Of a stretch of 10,024 nucleotides of DNA, positions 1 to 6,785 are shown piece by piece. The DNA comes from Chloroflexi bacterium RBG_16_48_8 (GTDB taxonomy: Bacteria > Chloroflexota > Anaerolineae > Anaerolineales > E44-bin32). The position numbers and the translations under genes are program-made. The first letter of the stretch is position 1; every line of letters begins with the position of its first letter. Location: contig MGNI01000117.1 in the NCBI GenBank assembly GCA_001795115.1, positions 20,764 to 30,787 on the forward strand, read 5' to 3'. The notes below the pieces were generated by a model. It did not search any database, was not told the origin of the DNA, and saw nothing but the letters and a program-made list of their open reading frames with translations.

Positions 1-1
1 T

Positions 2-86
2 TGGTGCCGAAGGTGGGAGTCGAACCCACACTCCCGAAGGAACGCGATTTTGAGTCGCGCGCGTCTGCCACTTCCGCCACTTCGGC
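2..86 (-). tRNA. tRNA-Leu (anticodon CAA)
   Basis: Read on the minus strand this folds as a complete class II tRNA. The acceptor stem is GCCGAAG/CTTCGGC with discriminator A and an encoded CCA (positions 4-2). The anticodon stem is CGCGA/TCGCG around the seven-base loop CTCAAAA, so the anticodon is CAA (positions 50-52) and the tRNA reads UUG leucine codons. A long variable arm and a T arm GTGGG-TTCGACT-CCCAC are visible. The long variable arm and the anticodon together make leucine the clear assignment. No intron or missing stem is seen. Confidence 0.97.
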
Positions 87-94
87 TGATTGAA

Positions 95-123
95 AGTATA
101 GCCAAGCGAATAAGATAGGTCAA
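95..123 (-). promoter_or_regulatory. sigma-70-type promoter of tRNA-Leu
   Basis: On the minus strand a TTGACC -35 box (118-123) and a TATACT -10 box (95-100) are separated by exactly 17 bases. The -10 box ends 8 bases before the tRNA 5' end, which would start transcription almost at the mature end. This is a near-consensus housekeeping promoter, as expected for a stable RNA gene. Confidence 0.8.
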
Positions 124-374
124 GCTTCGGCTCATGATCGCAAATAGGAGTTGGATCCTGGGCTACGGCAGGGAGAAATCGTGCGGCCAGGAACCATTGG
201 GTTACTATCCTGGGGAAAGACAATGGAATTTAATACAATCAAAGGTATGGACTTGCCTGCAGGGTAGCTCGGTGGAAGGGGACGATCCGTGCTCCCAATT
301 GCTCTGGTTGATGTCCCTGTTTCTCGAATAGAGAGCAAATTGTTTCATCCGATTTAATTGATAAGGAGTATCGA

Positions 375-2153
375 ATGCCAACAAACTATCAACAAGAAGC
401 CTGGAGCTTAGATGATCTCTTCCCGGGTTTGGATTCACCGGAAGTCAACCAGGCATTCGAAGATCTCGAGAATCATGTCCGGACCTTCGAAGCTTATCGG
501 TCAAAGCTATCGAATGACATCGACAAGGATACTTTCTTGGGGATTTTAAAGAACTATGAAGCGGGACTCCGTCGGATGGCTCGGCTGTATTACTACAGCT
601 ACCTTGAGTTCTCGGCTGACACGCAGAATCAGGTGGCGCAAACCTTCTTTGGACGGGTGCAACAGCTTACAGCAGAATTGGATAATAAGACGATGTTTTT
701 CAAGCTCTGGTGGAAAGAATTGGATGATGAACATGTCGAGAAATTAATGGATTGGGCGGGGGAATATGCTTATTGGTTTGAAGTCCTCCGGCTACAAAAA
801 CCTCACACCTTGAGCGAGCCAGAGGAAAAAATTATTAACCTCAAAGATGTAAATGGCTCAGCAGCCCTTGTTAACCTCTACAGCTCATTGACGAATCGAT
901 ATACCTTTGAACTTGAAGTGGAAGGGGAGAAACGAGAGCTCACACGAGGTGAGTTGTCGGTTTATGTTCGACACCCTGCCCCCGATCTCCGGGAGAGATC
1001 CTATAAAGAACTCCACCGGGTATATAAGGCCGATTCCCTCATTCTAGGGCAGATTTACCAGAATCTGGCGCGTGACTGGGGAAATGAAAATGTCCAGCTA
1101 AGGGGTTATGGATCCCCCATTGCAGTTAGGAATTTAAGCAACAATATCCCGGATGATGTGGTCGAATCATTGCTGAAAGCCTGCAGGGAGAATGTGGGCA
1201 TTTTCCAACGTTTCTTCCGTCTAAAAGCAAAGTGGATAGGAATGGAGAAACTCAGGCGCTATGACATTTATGCCCCCGTTGTGGAAACAGAAAAAACCTA
1301 TGCTTTCAATGATGCCATCGACATCATCCTGGAGAGTTTCCAAGCTTTTGATGGGCAATTTGTGGCCCTCTCGAAAAGAGTCCTGGATCAAAGACGTTTG
1401 GACAGCGAAGTCCGCAAAGGGAAAAGAAGTGGAGCATTCTGCGCACCTGTTACGCCTGACCTGACGCCTTGGGTTCTCACCTCTTATCAGGGCAAACCGG
1501 ATGATGTGGCTACCCTGGCACATGAATTGGGACATGCGATCCATGCCCTCCTTTCGAGCCACCAAACCGCGCTGACCTATGATGCCTCCCTGCCTTTGGC
1601 AGAAGTGGCATCGACCTTTGGTGAGATGCTGGTCGTCGACAATCTCCTCTTAAAAGATCCCGATCCAGAGGTGCAGCGCGACCTGCTTTTCAGTCAAATG
1701 GATAACGCCTATGCCACGATCATGCGACAGGCCTATTTCTCGATGTTTGAGCGTACAGCGCATGATCTGATTCATTCGGGCGCATCCGTGGAAGATCTTT
1801 CAGGAAGCTATTTAGAAAATTTGTCGCAGCAATTTGGTGACTCGCTCGATCTAGGTGAGGAGTTCCGATATGAGTGGTTAGCGATCCCTCATTTTTATAA
1901 CTGGCCTTTCTATGTATATGCTTATGCCTTTGGACAGTTGCTGGTTCTTTCTCTCTATCAGCAGTATCGCCAAGAAGGTGAGGATTTCAAGCCGCGTTAC
2001 CTTGAGATCCTCTCGGCTGGCGGCTCAGATGCTCCAGTGCGTATTTTGGAGCGTGCGGGTGTGGATGTGCGCTCCCCAGATTTTTGGGATGGTGGGTTCA
2101 GTGTTCTTGCAGAAGCTTTGAAACAACTTGAAGAGATCGAAATCCCCTCTTAG
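375..2153 (+). CDS. pepF: oligoendopeptidase F-type M3 metallopeptidase
   Basis: This 592-residue protein is a cytoplasmic zinc oligopeptidase that would cleave short peptides during peptide recycling. The family hallmark HELGH is at residues 383-387: two zinc-binding histidines and the catalytic E384. It is followed 23 residues later by the AEVASTFGE segment, whose E410 fits the third zinc ligand of M3 enzymes. The first half (about 1-190) matches the helical M3 N-terminal domain in character, and the length is normal for PepF (about 600). There is no signal peptide or membrane segment. The ATG start is supported by AAGGAG at 363-368, six bases upstream. It stands alone: the tRNA is divergent and a terminator follows. 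It appears intact. Confidence 0.93.
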   Translation: MPTNYQQEAWSLDDLFPGLDSPEVNQAFEDLENHVRTFEAYRSKLSNDIDKDTFLGILKNYEAGLRRMARLYYYSYLEFSADTQNQVAQTFFGRVQQLTAELDNKTMFFKLWWKELDDEHVEKLMDWAGEYAYWFEVLRLQKPHTLSEPEEKIINLKDVNGSAALVNLYSSLTNRYTFELEVEGEKRELTRGELSVYVRHPAPDLRERSYKELHRVYKADSLILGQIYQNLARDWGNENVQLRGYGSPIAVRNLSNNIPDDVVESLLKACRENVGIFQRFFRLKAKWIGMEKLRRYDIYAPVVETEKTYAFNDAIDIILESFQAFDGQFVALSKRVLDQRRLDSEVRKGKRSGAFCAPVTPDLTPWVLTSYQGKPDDVATLAHELGHAIHALLSSHQTALTYDASLPLAEVASTFGEMLVVDNLLLKDPDPEVQRDLLFSQMDNAYATIMRQAYFSMFERTAHDLIHSGASVEDLSGSYLENLSQQFGDSLDLGEEFRYEWLAIPHFYNWPFYVYAYAFGQLLVLSLYQQYRQEGEDFKPRYLEILSAGGSDAPVRILERAGVDVRSPDFWDGGFSVLAEALKQLEEIEIPS

Positions 2154-2210
2154 AATCCATTGAAAGCTGATTTGGATCTGAGTAGAACAACCCGATTGTT
2201 TGAAAAAACA

Positions 2211-2234
2211 GCCCCGATATGGGGCCATTTTTTT
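2211..2234 (+). terminator. intrinsic terminator after pepF
   Basis: A five-pair G+C stem GCCCC/GGGGC encloses a five-base loop GATAT, and a run of seven T follows after CA. An A-rich stretch (AAAAAA) lies just before the stem, so the structure could also act weakly on the other strand. It lies about 57 bases after the pepF stop codon. Confidence 0.85.
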
Positions 2235-2738
2235 GCGGAGAGGGTGGATCGCCTACCCATGGTGGAGTTTTAAAAGAAAGCCAATTCTCACTCTATTAGA
2301 GCAAGGGTTGGCTTCTTGCACTAGTAACTTTCCTTATAATTGATTTATTCCTCGGAAAATCAATCACAAGATTCCATCGTTGAATTACAGCTTATCGTGG
2401 GGCAATCATTCGTAAAGCCGCTATTCTTGTGCGATAACTCTATTAATCGGGACATGATAAGGTAAAACGGTATATTTGCTGTAACTGCTCAGCCTGGTGA
2501 CGAAACAAACTCGGGCAAATATGGGTCACCAACAAGGGCTGATCGAAGAACATCCAAACAAGAGCAATATGGCCACTGTTCGAGAGATGAATCTTTTTCT
2601 GTCCACTTGAACGATCCTTTCAGGCATGGCGTCAGTATTCCATCACGTTTCGGTCGGATGCTGAAAAAGTAGCCCATTAAGGCATAAAGGACGATTTTAC
2701 TTTGGCAGCTTCCTATAGTTGGGAAACACTCCGGCTAA
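2235..2738. other. gene-free stretch, probably decayed sequence
   Basis: About 500 bases lie between the pepF terminator and the first readable relic. All six frames are cut by frequent stops. A few plus-strand segments around 2440-2650 look protein-like, but I cannot match them to a family. Apart from the nested hairpin near 2273-2317 I see no RNA gene, repeat array or promoter that I would defend. Confidence 0.5.
2273..2317 (-). terminator. nested hairpin, possible minus-strand terminator
   Basis: An outer stem (AAAGCCAA near 2276-2283 with TTGGCTT at 2308-2314) encloses a second perfect stem CTCTA-T-TAGAG (2291-2301). The two are separated by symmetric six-base internal loops. Read on the minus strand the hairpin is followed by TTTCTTTTAAAA, which could act as a terminator tail. 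No intact minus-strand gene ends here, so it may be left over from a lost gene or be a different structured element. Confidence 0.35.
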
Positions 2739-3145
2739 GATATCATTAAAGCCATTTGTCATTCAGGAATATTACCATCGCTTGACGGACTCAAAGTCTT
2801 TGCCAGAAAATCTGTTGGCATTTTAATGTCGATAAGGGATCCGGACAATGACAGCCGAAAAGCCTTTTATCAGATTCCTTGGCCAAAGGCGAGACATACA
2901 ACGAATCCATCATTACTCGATCTATACCGAGAATGTCTATACCGCGTGGACCAGAATTTGTCCAGGATAGTATCGGACGTGCATTGACTCCGCTGGGACG
3001 GGATGTCGATAGGGAATGGGAGAATGTGATAAGGAAGGTTTCCAAAGAAAGGTTGAGGCAATTAGCACGGGGTTTGAATTTAAGGCTCGATCTAGAAGAT
3101 GCTAAGAATAAGGGATTAGTGAATAAATTCACTAATATGTGCTGA
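2739..3145 (+). pseudogene. frameshifted relic of an unidentified gene
   Basis: Two overlapping frames read like parts of one protein. The first runs 2739-2987 (83 codons; internal ATG at 2826, ending ...LSRIVSDVH) and contains ordinary-looking segments such as GLKVFARKSVGILMSIRDP. The second takes over near 2980 and ends at 3145 with a charged helical tail, DVDREWENVIRKVSKERLRQ then LARGLNLRLDLEDAKNKG. The tail matches a second broken copy at 8158-8295 residue for residue without gaps, which argues that it was once a real protein. A 15-base direct duplication (TCTATACCG at 2921 and 2936) sits near the frame change. No family is recognised. An 88-residue frame starting at 2879 is open, but its first third is out of phase with the older protein. 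Confidence 0.5.
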
Positions 3146-3179
3146 TCGGAGATATTTGGCTGGGGTAGGTTAGGGGAGT

Positions 3180-3293
3180 GTGACGGAGTATCAATCGATC
3201 ATTGAACTTAAGCGTAGTCGGAATGAGGTCATATTTTACCAAACGAGCCTTTGGGGAGAACTGGCACTTAATCTGGATGATAAGACTATTTGA
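3180..3293 (+). pseudogene. short 37-residue reading frame, relic or small ORF
   Basis: A GTG-initiated frame preceded by a GGGGA-like site reads VTEYQSIIELKRSRNEVIFY, continues QTSLWGELALNLDDKTI and then stops. Protein-like text resumes in another frame for about 20 codons (ENEFTFYPFRNLV), which suggests decay rather than a real small gene. The YxxxLWxE pattern recalls the text just behind the Fic gene (YRNQLWTES near 8080-8110), but the match is too short to rely on. Function unknown. Confidence 0.25.
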
Positions 3294-3385
3294 GAATGAG
3301 TTCACCTTTTATCCTTTTAGGAACCTTGTGTGAGGCAGGGATGACCTGTTTCGATGTTTTTGAAGCAGATCCAATCCTTGCCTAT

Positions 3386-4579
3386 TCATTCTTTTAGAAT
3401 GCTTTCGATGCTTGATCCCGCTGTTTTTGCTCTTGATATAGGATAAGCTTCACCAATTAAGCCTCGTGCCACATCGATTTTCTTCCATAAGTTCCACAGT
3501 AGGACTCCACGGATCTTTCCATGATCAAGGTAGAAAATTGCACCCTTGTGGAGCGGTTCCCTCCAATGTGCAATTGTTTCGAATTTGGAATTGAGTTCTC
3601 CTATGGCTTCATATCCCAGATTGAATAAATCTGAGTAGAAGTAGGGAAGATATGTATAACTGACTTGCTCTCCAGCCAAGGCGCGGCCCGCCATTTCTCC
3701 CATGTGATTAGCGTTGTCCTCATGTTCCACTCTTATCCGCTTATCTAGGCTGGGGTTATAAAAATTAGCAACATCACCTGCAGCGTATACATCCGGGTGG
3801 GAGGTACGCAATTGCTGATCTACTATGATGCCATTGCCAATTTTTAATCCTGCATCTTTGGCAAGATCAAAATTGGGCTTGACACCGACTCCGGCGACAA
3901 TGGCATCTACGACTAGCTGACGTCCATTCTCCGTTTTAATGAGATAGTGGTCTGACTCCTTCTTAATCCAAGAAAGGTAGTCTCTCGACAGAATATCAAC
4001 ACCTTTATCTCGATAGTAATGATTAATGAATCGAGACAAATCAGGGGGAAAAACATGTCCTCCAATAGCTTCCTCAGGGAAGAGCATTGTAACCTTCCGA
4101 TGATTCAAGGCCAATGCTGCAGCAATTTCCGAACCGATGAAGCCCGCACCGATGACAAGGAATCGTTGCTTTTTGCTGACTAGCAATTTTAAATTCTGAT
4201 AATGCCTCAAAGTTCGTAGGTAGATGATGTCACCATTGTCGAAGGGTAGTTTATTTGGAGAGGCACCTGTTGCAAATAAACATTTTTCGAAGTGATATTC
4301 GTCTCCCTTGCTATCGATAGCCTGTTTTAATGACAGATCCACCGCAGTGACTCTTCGACCAAGGAACATATCGACATGGAAGGATGAAGTTCCCCTCCAT
4401 ATCTCGTTGATTGAGGTCCCCTTCCAAAGCCCTTTGGAGAGGGGTGGCCGGTTATAAGGTGGATCCGGTTCTTCACTGATGAGGGCAATGGATCCTGAAT
4501 CGTCCAGCTTTCTTATCCCATGAACTGCCGAATCAGCGGTCATGCCGCCTCCGATAATCAAGTACTTGTATTCCTTCAT
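3386..4579 (-). CDS. NAD(P)/FAD-dependent oxidoreductase (AIF / ferredoxin-reductase-like)
   Basis: This 397-residue flavoprotein would pass electrons between NAD(P)H and an acceptor such as a ferredoxin, rubredoxin or quinone. Visible features in order are: FAD-binding GGGMTA at residues 10-15; the PPYNRPPLSK segment (40-49) typical of BphA4/AIF-type reductases; ATGAS at 103-107; the NAD-binding GAGFIGSE (144-151); the second FAD motif DVYAAGD at 263-269; and RVEHEDNANHMG (283-294) followed by LPYFYSDLFNLGYEAIG, which is characteristic of AIF-like proteins. It has no signal peptide. The ATG is preceded by AAGGA. A possible 45-codon ORF ends four bases before it. The electron partner is not in the window, so the substrate is unknown. 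The gene looks complete and ends in TGA, showing that TGA is an ordinary stop here. Confidence 0.9.
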   Translation of the reverse strand: MKEYKYLIIGGGMTADSAVHGIRKLDDSGSIALISEEPDPPYNRPPLSKGLWKGTSINEIWRGTSSFHVDMFLGRRVTAVDLSLKQAIDSKGDEYHFEKCLFATGASPNKLPFDNGDIIYLRTLRHYQNLKLLVSKKQRFLVIGAGFIGSEIAAALALNHRKVTMLFPEEAIGGHVFPPDLSRFINHYYRDKGVDILSRDYLSWIKKESDHYLIKTENGRQLVVDAIVAGVGVKPNFDLAKDAGLKIGNGIIVDQQLRTSHPDVYAAGDVANFYNPSLDKRIRVEHEDNANHMGEMAGRALAGEQVSYTYLPYFYSDLFNLGYEAIGELNSKFETIAHWREPLHKGAIFYLDHGKIRGVLLWNLWKKIDVARGLIGEAYPISRAKTAGSSIESILKE

Positions 4580-4582
4580 CGA

Positions 4583-4720
4583 TCAATCCTTATCTCTGAT
4601 GTATCTCTGTTTTTTCCTCTGGTGATCTTGCTTTCCATTCGCCGAGAAGGGGTATCTCTCCATGCTTCCTTTGACGAACAATTTCCCGGTCTGATTCAAA
4701 CGATATTGATGCACGTCCAT
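4583..4720 (-). CDS. possible 45-residue small protein upstream of the reductase
   Basis: An ATG frame reads MDVHQYRLNQTGKLFVKGSM and then a basic C-terminal tail rich in K, R and Q. An AGAGGA site lies five bases before its ATG, and its stop lies three bases before the reductase start, so translation could be coupled. I recognise no domain. It could be a real small protein, a leader ORF controlling reductase translation, or chance. It overlaps by 25 bases the end of another minus frame (4696-4941), and the two cannot both be old genes without a frameshift between them. Confidence 0.3.
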   Translation of the reverse strand: MDVHQYRLNQTGKLFVKGSMERYPFSANGKQDHQRKKQRYIRDKD

Positions 4721-4941
4721 AACGATCCTCTCAAAATTGGATTACGCCCAATACCTTCTTTCCAAGATCGAGGTCTGATACAAGGAAAATCATCAAAGTT
4801 TAAATTGGCCAATTCATTTCGATATTCCCGCATTTCTGATGTAGATGTTAAGAAGACTCTGCAACGTAAGGATTCGTATTCCATTGCATCTCTGGATACC
4901 GCCTGCATTGTCGCAAATGATCCGTGCTCATGATCGTCCAC
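4696..4941 (-). CDS. doubtful 81-residue ORF of unknown function
   Basis: A GTG-started minus frame begins VDDHEHGSFATMQAVSRDAM and has a normal-looking composition (EYRNELANLNFDDFPCI). No clear Shine-Dalgarno site precedes it and no family is recognised. It may be the broken upstream part of a gene whose end lies in the 4583-4720 frame. An AT-rich stretch at about 4948-4975 (TATTATTATATTATAAAG on the minus strand) could supply a promoter for this ORF and the reductase behind it. Confidence 0.25.
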   Translation of the reverse strand: MDDHEHGSFATMQAVSRDAMEYESLRCRVFLTSTSEMREYRNELANLNFDDFPCIRPRSWKEGIGRNPILRGSLWTCINIV

Positions 4942-5187
4942 TACATTTCTTTATAATATAATAATACCAGTTATATGATCTTAATTGCCTTAATTAATTA
5001 CCACCGTCATCAAAGTCTTAATCCAATCGCTGATCGATCAAATAATTCATGGTGCCGAGTAAATCGGCGCGATATTTGTTGATATTCACTTGCACAGTAG
5101 GATTGATCCCTTTATGTTGAACGACCAATATGATGAGTTTTATTGACCGAGCCTAAAAGGATTTATTTATATGTTCTTCAGGTCAGG
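4942..5187. other. AT-rich intergenic stretch with a short minus-strand frame
   Basis: The part 4948-5000 is very AT-rich and may carry minus-strand promoter elements. At about 5018-5150 a minus frame without an ATG reads INPTVQVNINKYRADLLGTM and ends DQRLD before TAA. It looks protein-like but is too short to identify. No RNA gene or terminator is seen. Confidence 0.3.
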
Positions 5188-5460
5188 GTTGACTCCAGTC
5201 TCAGATTAAGAGGAGCCTTAAACATCTTGCTGGGATTCCTCACCGAACTCCATCCCGGAAAAATCTGAAGCGACTTCAAGACAGCTGACTTGCAGAAAAT
5301 AAACGGACTGCAAGGCGTTGGAATGTGTTTTTTGGGGAATGTCCCGTCACATGTCCTCATGTATCGAACCCTCGAACAAACAAGCAAGTATGTCAAGGAA
5401 TGAATAGAGATCTTCGGGGACGATGGTGACCTGTTTATCTCTGTAGTCAGGATGGTTCGT
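5188..5460 (+). pseudogene. relic of a uroporphyrinogen-decarboxylase-family (MtaA/UroD-like) protein
   Basis: One plus frame reads ...GFLTELHPGKI, then TGA (5266), SDFKTADLQKINGLQG, VGMCFLGNVPSHVLMYRTLE, QTSKYVKE, then TGA (5401), IEIFGDDGDLFIS. The order [GxxCxxGNVP - (S/T)xxL - GTxExxxxYxKxLIE - GxDGxFI] is the usual late part of UroD-like corrinoid methyltransferase proteins, as I know the family. The N-terminal part and the end are missing, and there is no start signal. The remnant runs convergently into the 3' end of the carbinolamine dehydratase gene. I read the TGA codons as nonsense mutations, because the neighbouring reductase uses TGA as its stop. The family call is by eye. Confidence 0.55.
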
Positions 5461-5485
5461 GGTAAGAACAAAGGTCGAGGAGTAT

Positions 5486-5839
5486 TTATTCCTTCTCTTC
5501 GTAGATTTGATCTGTCTTAGAAGCCATGATGAAGTCATTTTTATGGATGTTCGAAATGGCATGGGTATACCATTCGACAGTGACTCTTCCCCATGTCATT
5601 GTGATGATAGGATGATGCCCTTCCTGTTCAGCTATGTCCCCTACTTTATTGGTGAATTTGAGGGCTTCTTTGAAATCCGGAAAACCGAACGTTCGTCGTA
5701 GACGAGGAGAGCCATTTTTTACAACGATTTCCCAATCCGGGATCATCGGTTTCAACTCATCCATTTCCTCTTTTGAAACGGGAGGTTCATTCCCGCTGCA
5801 AGGGACACAATGCTGTTGGGTTAATTTTTTCTTATCCAT
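5486..5839 (-). CDS. phhB: pterin-4a-carbinolamine dehydratase
   Basis: The enzyme dehydrates 4a-hydroxytetrahydropterin to the quinonoid dihydropterin (EC 4.2.1.96) and supports pterin-dependent hydroxylases. Members of the family in organisms without such hydroxylases have been linked to molybdopterin metabolism. The 117-residue length fits. The active-site signature EGHHP is at residues 73-77 (H75, H76), with W83 and then YTHAISNIHKNDFIMA from residue 91 giving H93 and D102. An N-terminal CVPC pair (11-14) is seen in many bacterial members. AAGGAGGG lies four bases before the ATG. No aromatic amino acid hydroxylase is in the window. A perfect 12-base inverted repeat lies 25 bases upstream of the start and may control the gene. 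Confidence 0.93.
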   Translation of the reverse strand: MDKKKLTQQHCVPCSGNEPPVSKEEMDELKPMIPDWEIVVKNGSPRLRRTFGFPDFKEALKFTNKVGDIAEQEGHHPIITMTWGRVTVEWYTHAISNIHKNDFIMASKTDQIYEEKE

Positions 5840-5863
5840 TTATCCCTCCTTATGCATCATTTG

Positions 5864-5895
5864 ATAGGTTATTCAAGATTATCTGAATAACCTAT
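5864..5895. promoter_or_regulatory. perfect 12-bp inverted repeat upstream of phhB
   Basis: ATAGGTTATTCA (5864-5875) and its exact complement TGAATAACCTAT (5884-5895) are separated by eight bases. The repeat lies 25 bases from the dehydratase start, in its likely leader or promoter. On the plus strand TCTTTT follows; on the minus strand there is no T run, so a terminator for the upstream minus gene is less likely than a repressor operator or mRNA leader hairpin. Confidence 0.5.
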
Positions 5896-6046
5896 TCTTT
5901 TCCATTTACAGCAATGATGATCTTTCTGACCATTGGATATTTTCCATCTCTTATGAAAAGCATATGAAACTACTCAACGAGATGTGCGATTTCTATTCGC
6001 TCCTCCAAGATCTGATGGATCGGATGCTATCTATCTTGATCGATGG

Positions 6047-6289
6047 TCAACCGATTTTGTTCATGAAATCCCGAACTTGATGATCCCATTCTCTAGTTTC
6101 GAGCTCAACCTCGGTCTTCTTACCTGAACAGGTGATGATATCTATGTGTCCTCCTCCTCCCGTGAAACTTACACAATTGTCACCTCGGCCTGTGATTTCA
6201 AGACCTAAACCTTTCTCACCAAAATAGGCCACAGCCTTCTCGATCGCTTTCTCCGGCGATAATTTTGTCGTAACCATGTAATGTCCCAT
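6047..6289 (-). CDS. small conserved-looking protein of unknown function
   Basis: This 80-residue protein has an alpha-beta-beta-alpha look. An N-terminal helix (SPEKAIEKAVAYFGEKGLGL) leads to strands around CVSFTGGGGHIDI and TEVELETREW, followed by a C-terminal amphipathic helix DHQVRDFMNKIG. The TREWDxQVxxFM ending and the GGGG turn look like a conserved small family, but I cannot name it. AAAGGAGA lies seven bases before the ATG, a good start signal; a second in-frame ATG four codons later is less well placed. It has no signal peptide or membrane segment. It is in the same orientation as phhB but about 200 bases separate them and the inverted repeat lies between, so a shared transcript is uncertain. 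Confidence 0.7.
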   Translation of the reverse strand: MGHYMVTTKLSPEKAIEKAVAYFGEKGLGLEITGRGDNCVSFTGGGGHIDIITCSGKKTEVELETREWDHQVRDFMNKIG

Positions 6290-6439
6290 GAAACGTTCTC
6301 CTTTCGCTAATCACCTGCCCTATTGAAGAGGAGACAGCCTTACTTTCATTTTTCTTACGTGCTTATTCAATCATTCTAACCTCTGGAAAATATGCATCAG
6401 GTTTTACGTTGCATTCTCGGGTTCATTAGGATAATGGTC

Positions 6440-6774
6440 TAGTATGTCCACGTCACCCACTCTGGAGAAGGCGTAAACATTGCAATGAAATATGGCCCGA
6501 TGTCAGTGCACCTTCAGGGAGTAAACCTCGAAAATGGTTATTAACAAGTGGAGGTTATTGGGATCAAAGATCTGAGAAGGTTTATTGACCAGGTTAGGGC
6601 AGGTAATACGTTTACTATGAAATGTTGAGTAGATTGTCGGATGAAGAATCGCTTGGCTTTGCAACTGCGGCATCTTGTTTAAAGCATTTAATAAAAGGTG
6701 ATGCAGACCTTGTCACTGTGGATGAGGTGAGAAGCCTGATTAGAGTGGAAGTGTTCGGCAGGGTACAGAGATAA
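6440..6774 (+). pseudogene. internally deleted PfkB / 2-keto-3-deoxygluconate kinase relic
   Basis: Three pieces of a ribokinase-family sugar kinase can be read. Frame 1 from about 6443 gives YVHVTHSGEGVNIAMKYG, the N-terminal substrate region (usually F-[DE]-VTYGGGEANVA). After a TAA at 6545, the same frame gives VIGIKDLRRFIDQVRAGNTF, which matches PfkB signature 2 (DxVGAGDxFxxG) with the catalytic GAGD changed to RAGN. A frameshift then leads to MLSRLSDEESLGFATAASCL and KHLIKGDADLVTVDEVRSLI (6622-6774), the usual KDG-kinase C-terminal helices. Roughly 200 middle residues are missing. The stop, frameshift, deletion and lost catalytic Asp together show a dead gene. Assignment to KDG kinase rather than another PfkB member rests on the FATAASCLKH pattern. 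Confidence 0.7.
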
Positions 6775-6785
6775 ACTGACAAAAA

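Noticed and set aside
134..331. Open frame between tRNA-Leu and pepF
   Set aside because: No ribosome-binding site, no recognisable motif, unusual composition, and open frames of similar size exist on the opposite strand at the same place.
2921..2944. Direct repeat TCTATACCG twice, 15 bases apart, as a start of an iteron or repeat array
   Set aside because: Only two copies, inside a relic reading frame; most simply a small tandem duplication.
5188..5460. Selenocysteine or reassigned TGA in the UroD-like frame
   Set aside because: The frame lacks a start and both ends of the family, neighbouring genes stop at TGA, and no SECIS-like hairpin is evident after either TGA. Decay is simpler; kept only as a check.
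5178..5562. Minus-strand frames of 97 and 71 residues at the phhB 3' side
   Set aside because: They are antisense to the UroD-like plus-strand text or overlap the end of phhB out of frame, and have no start signals.
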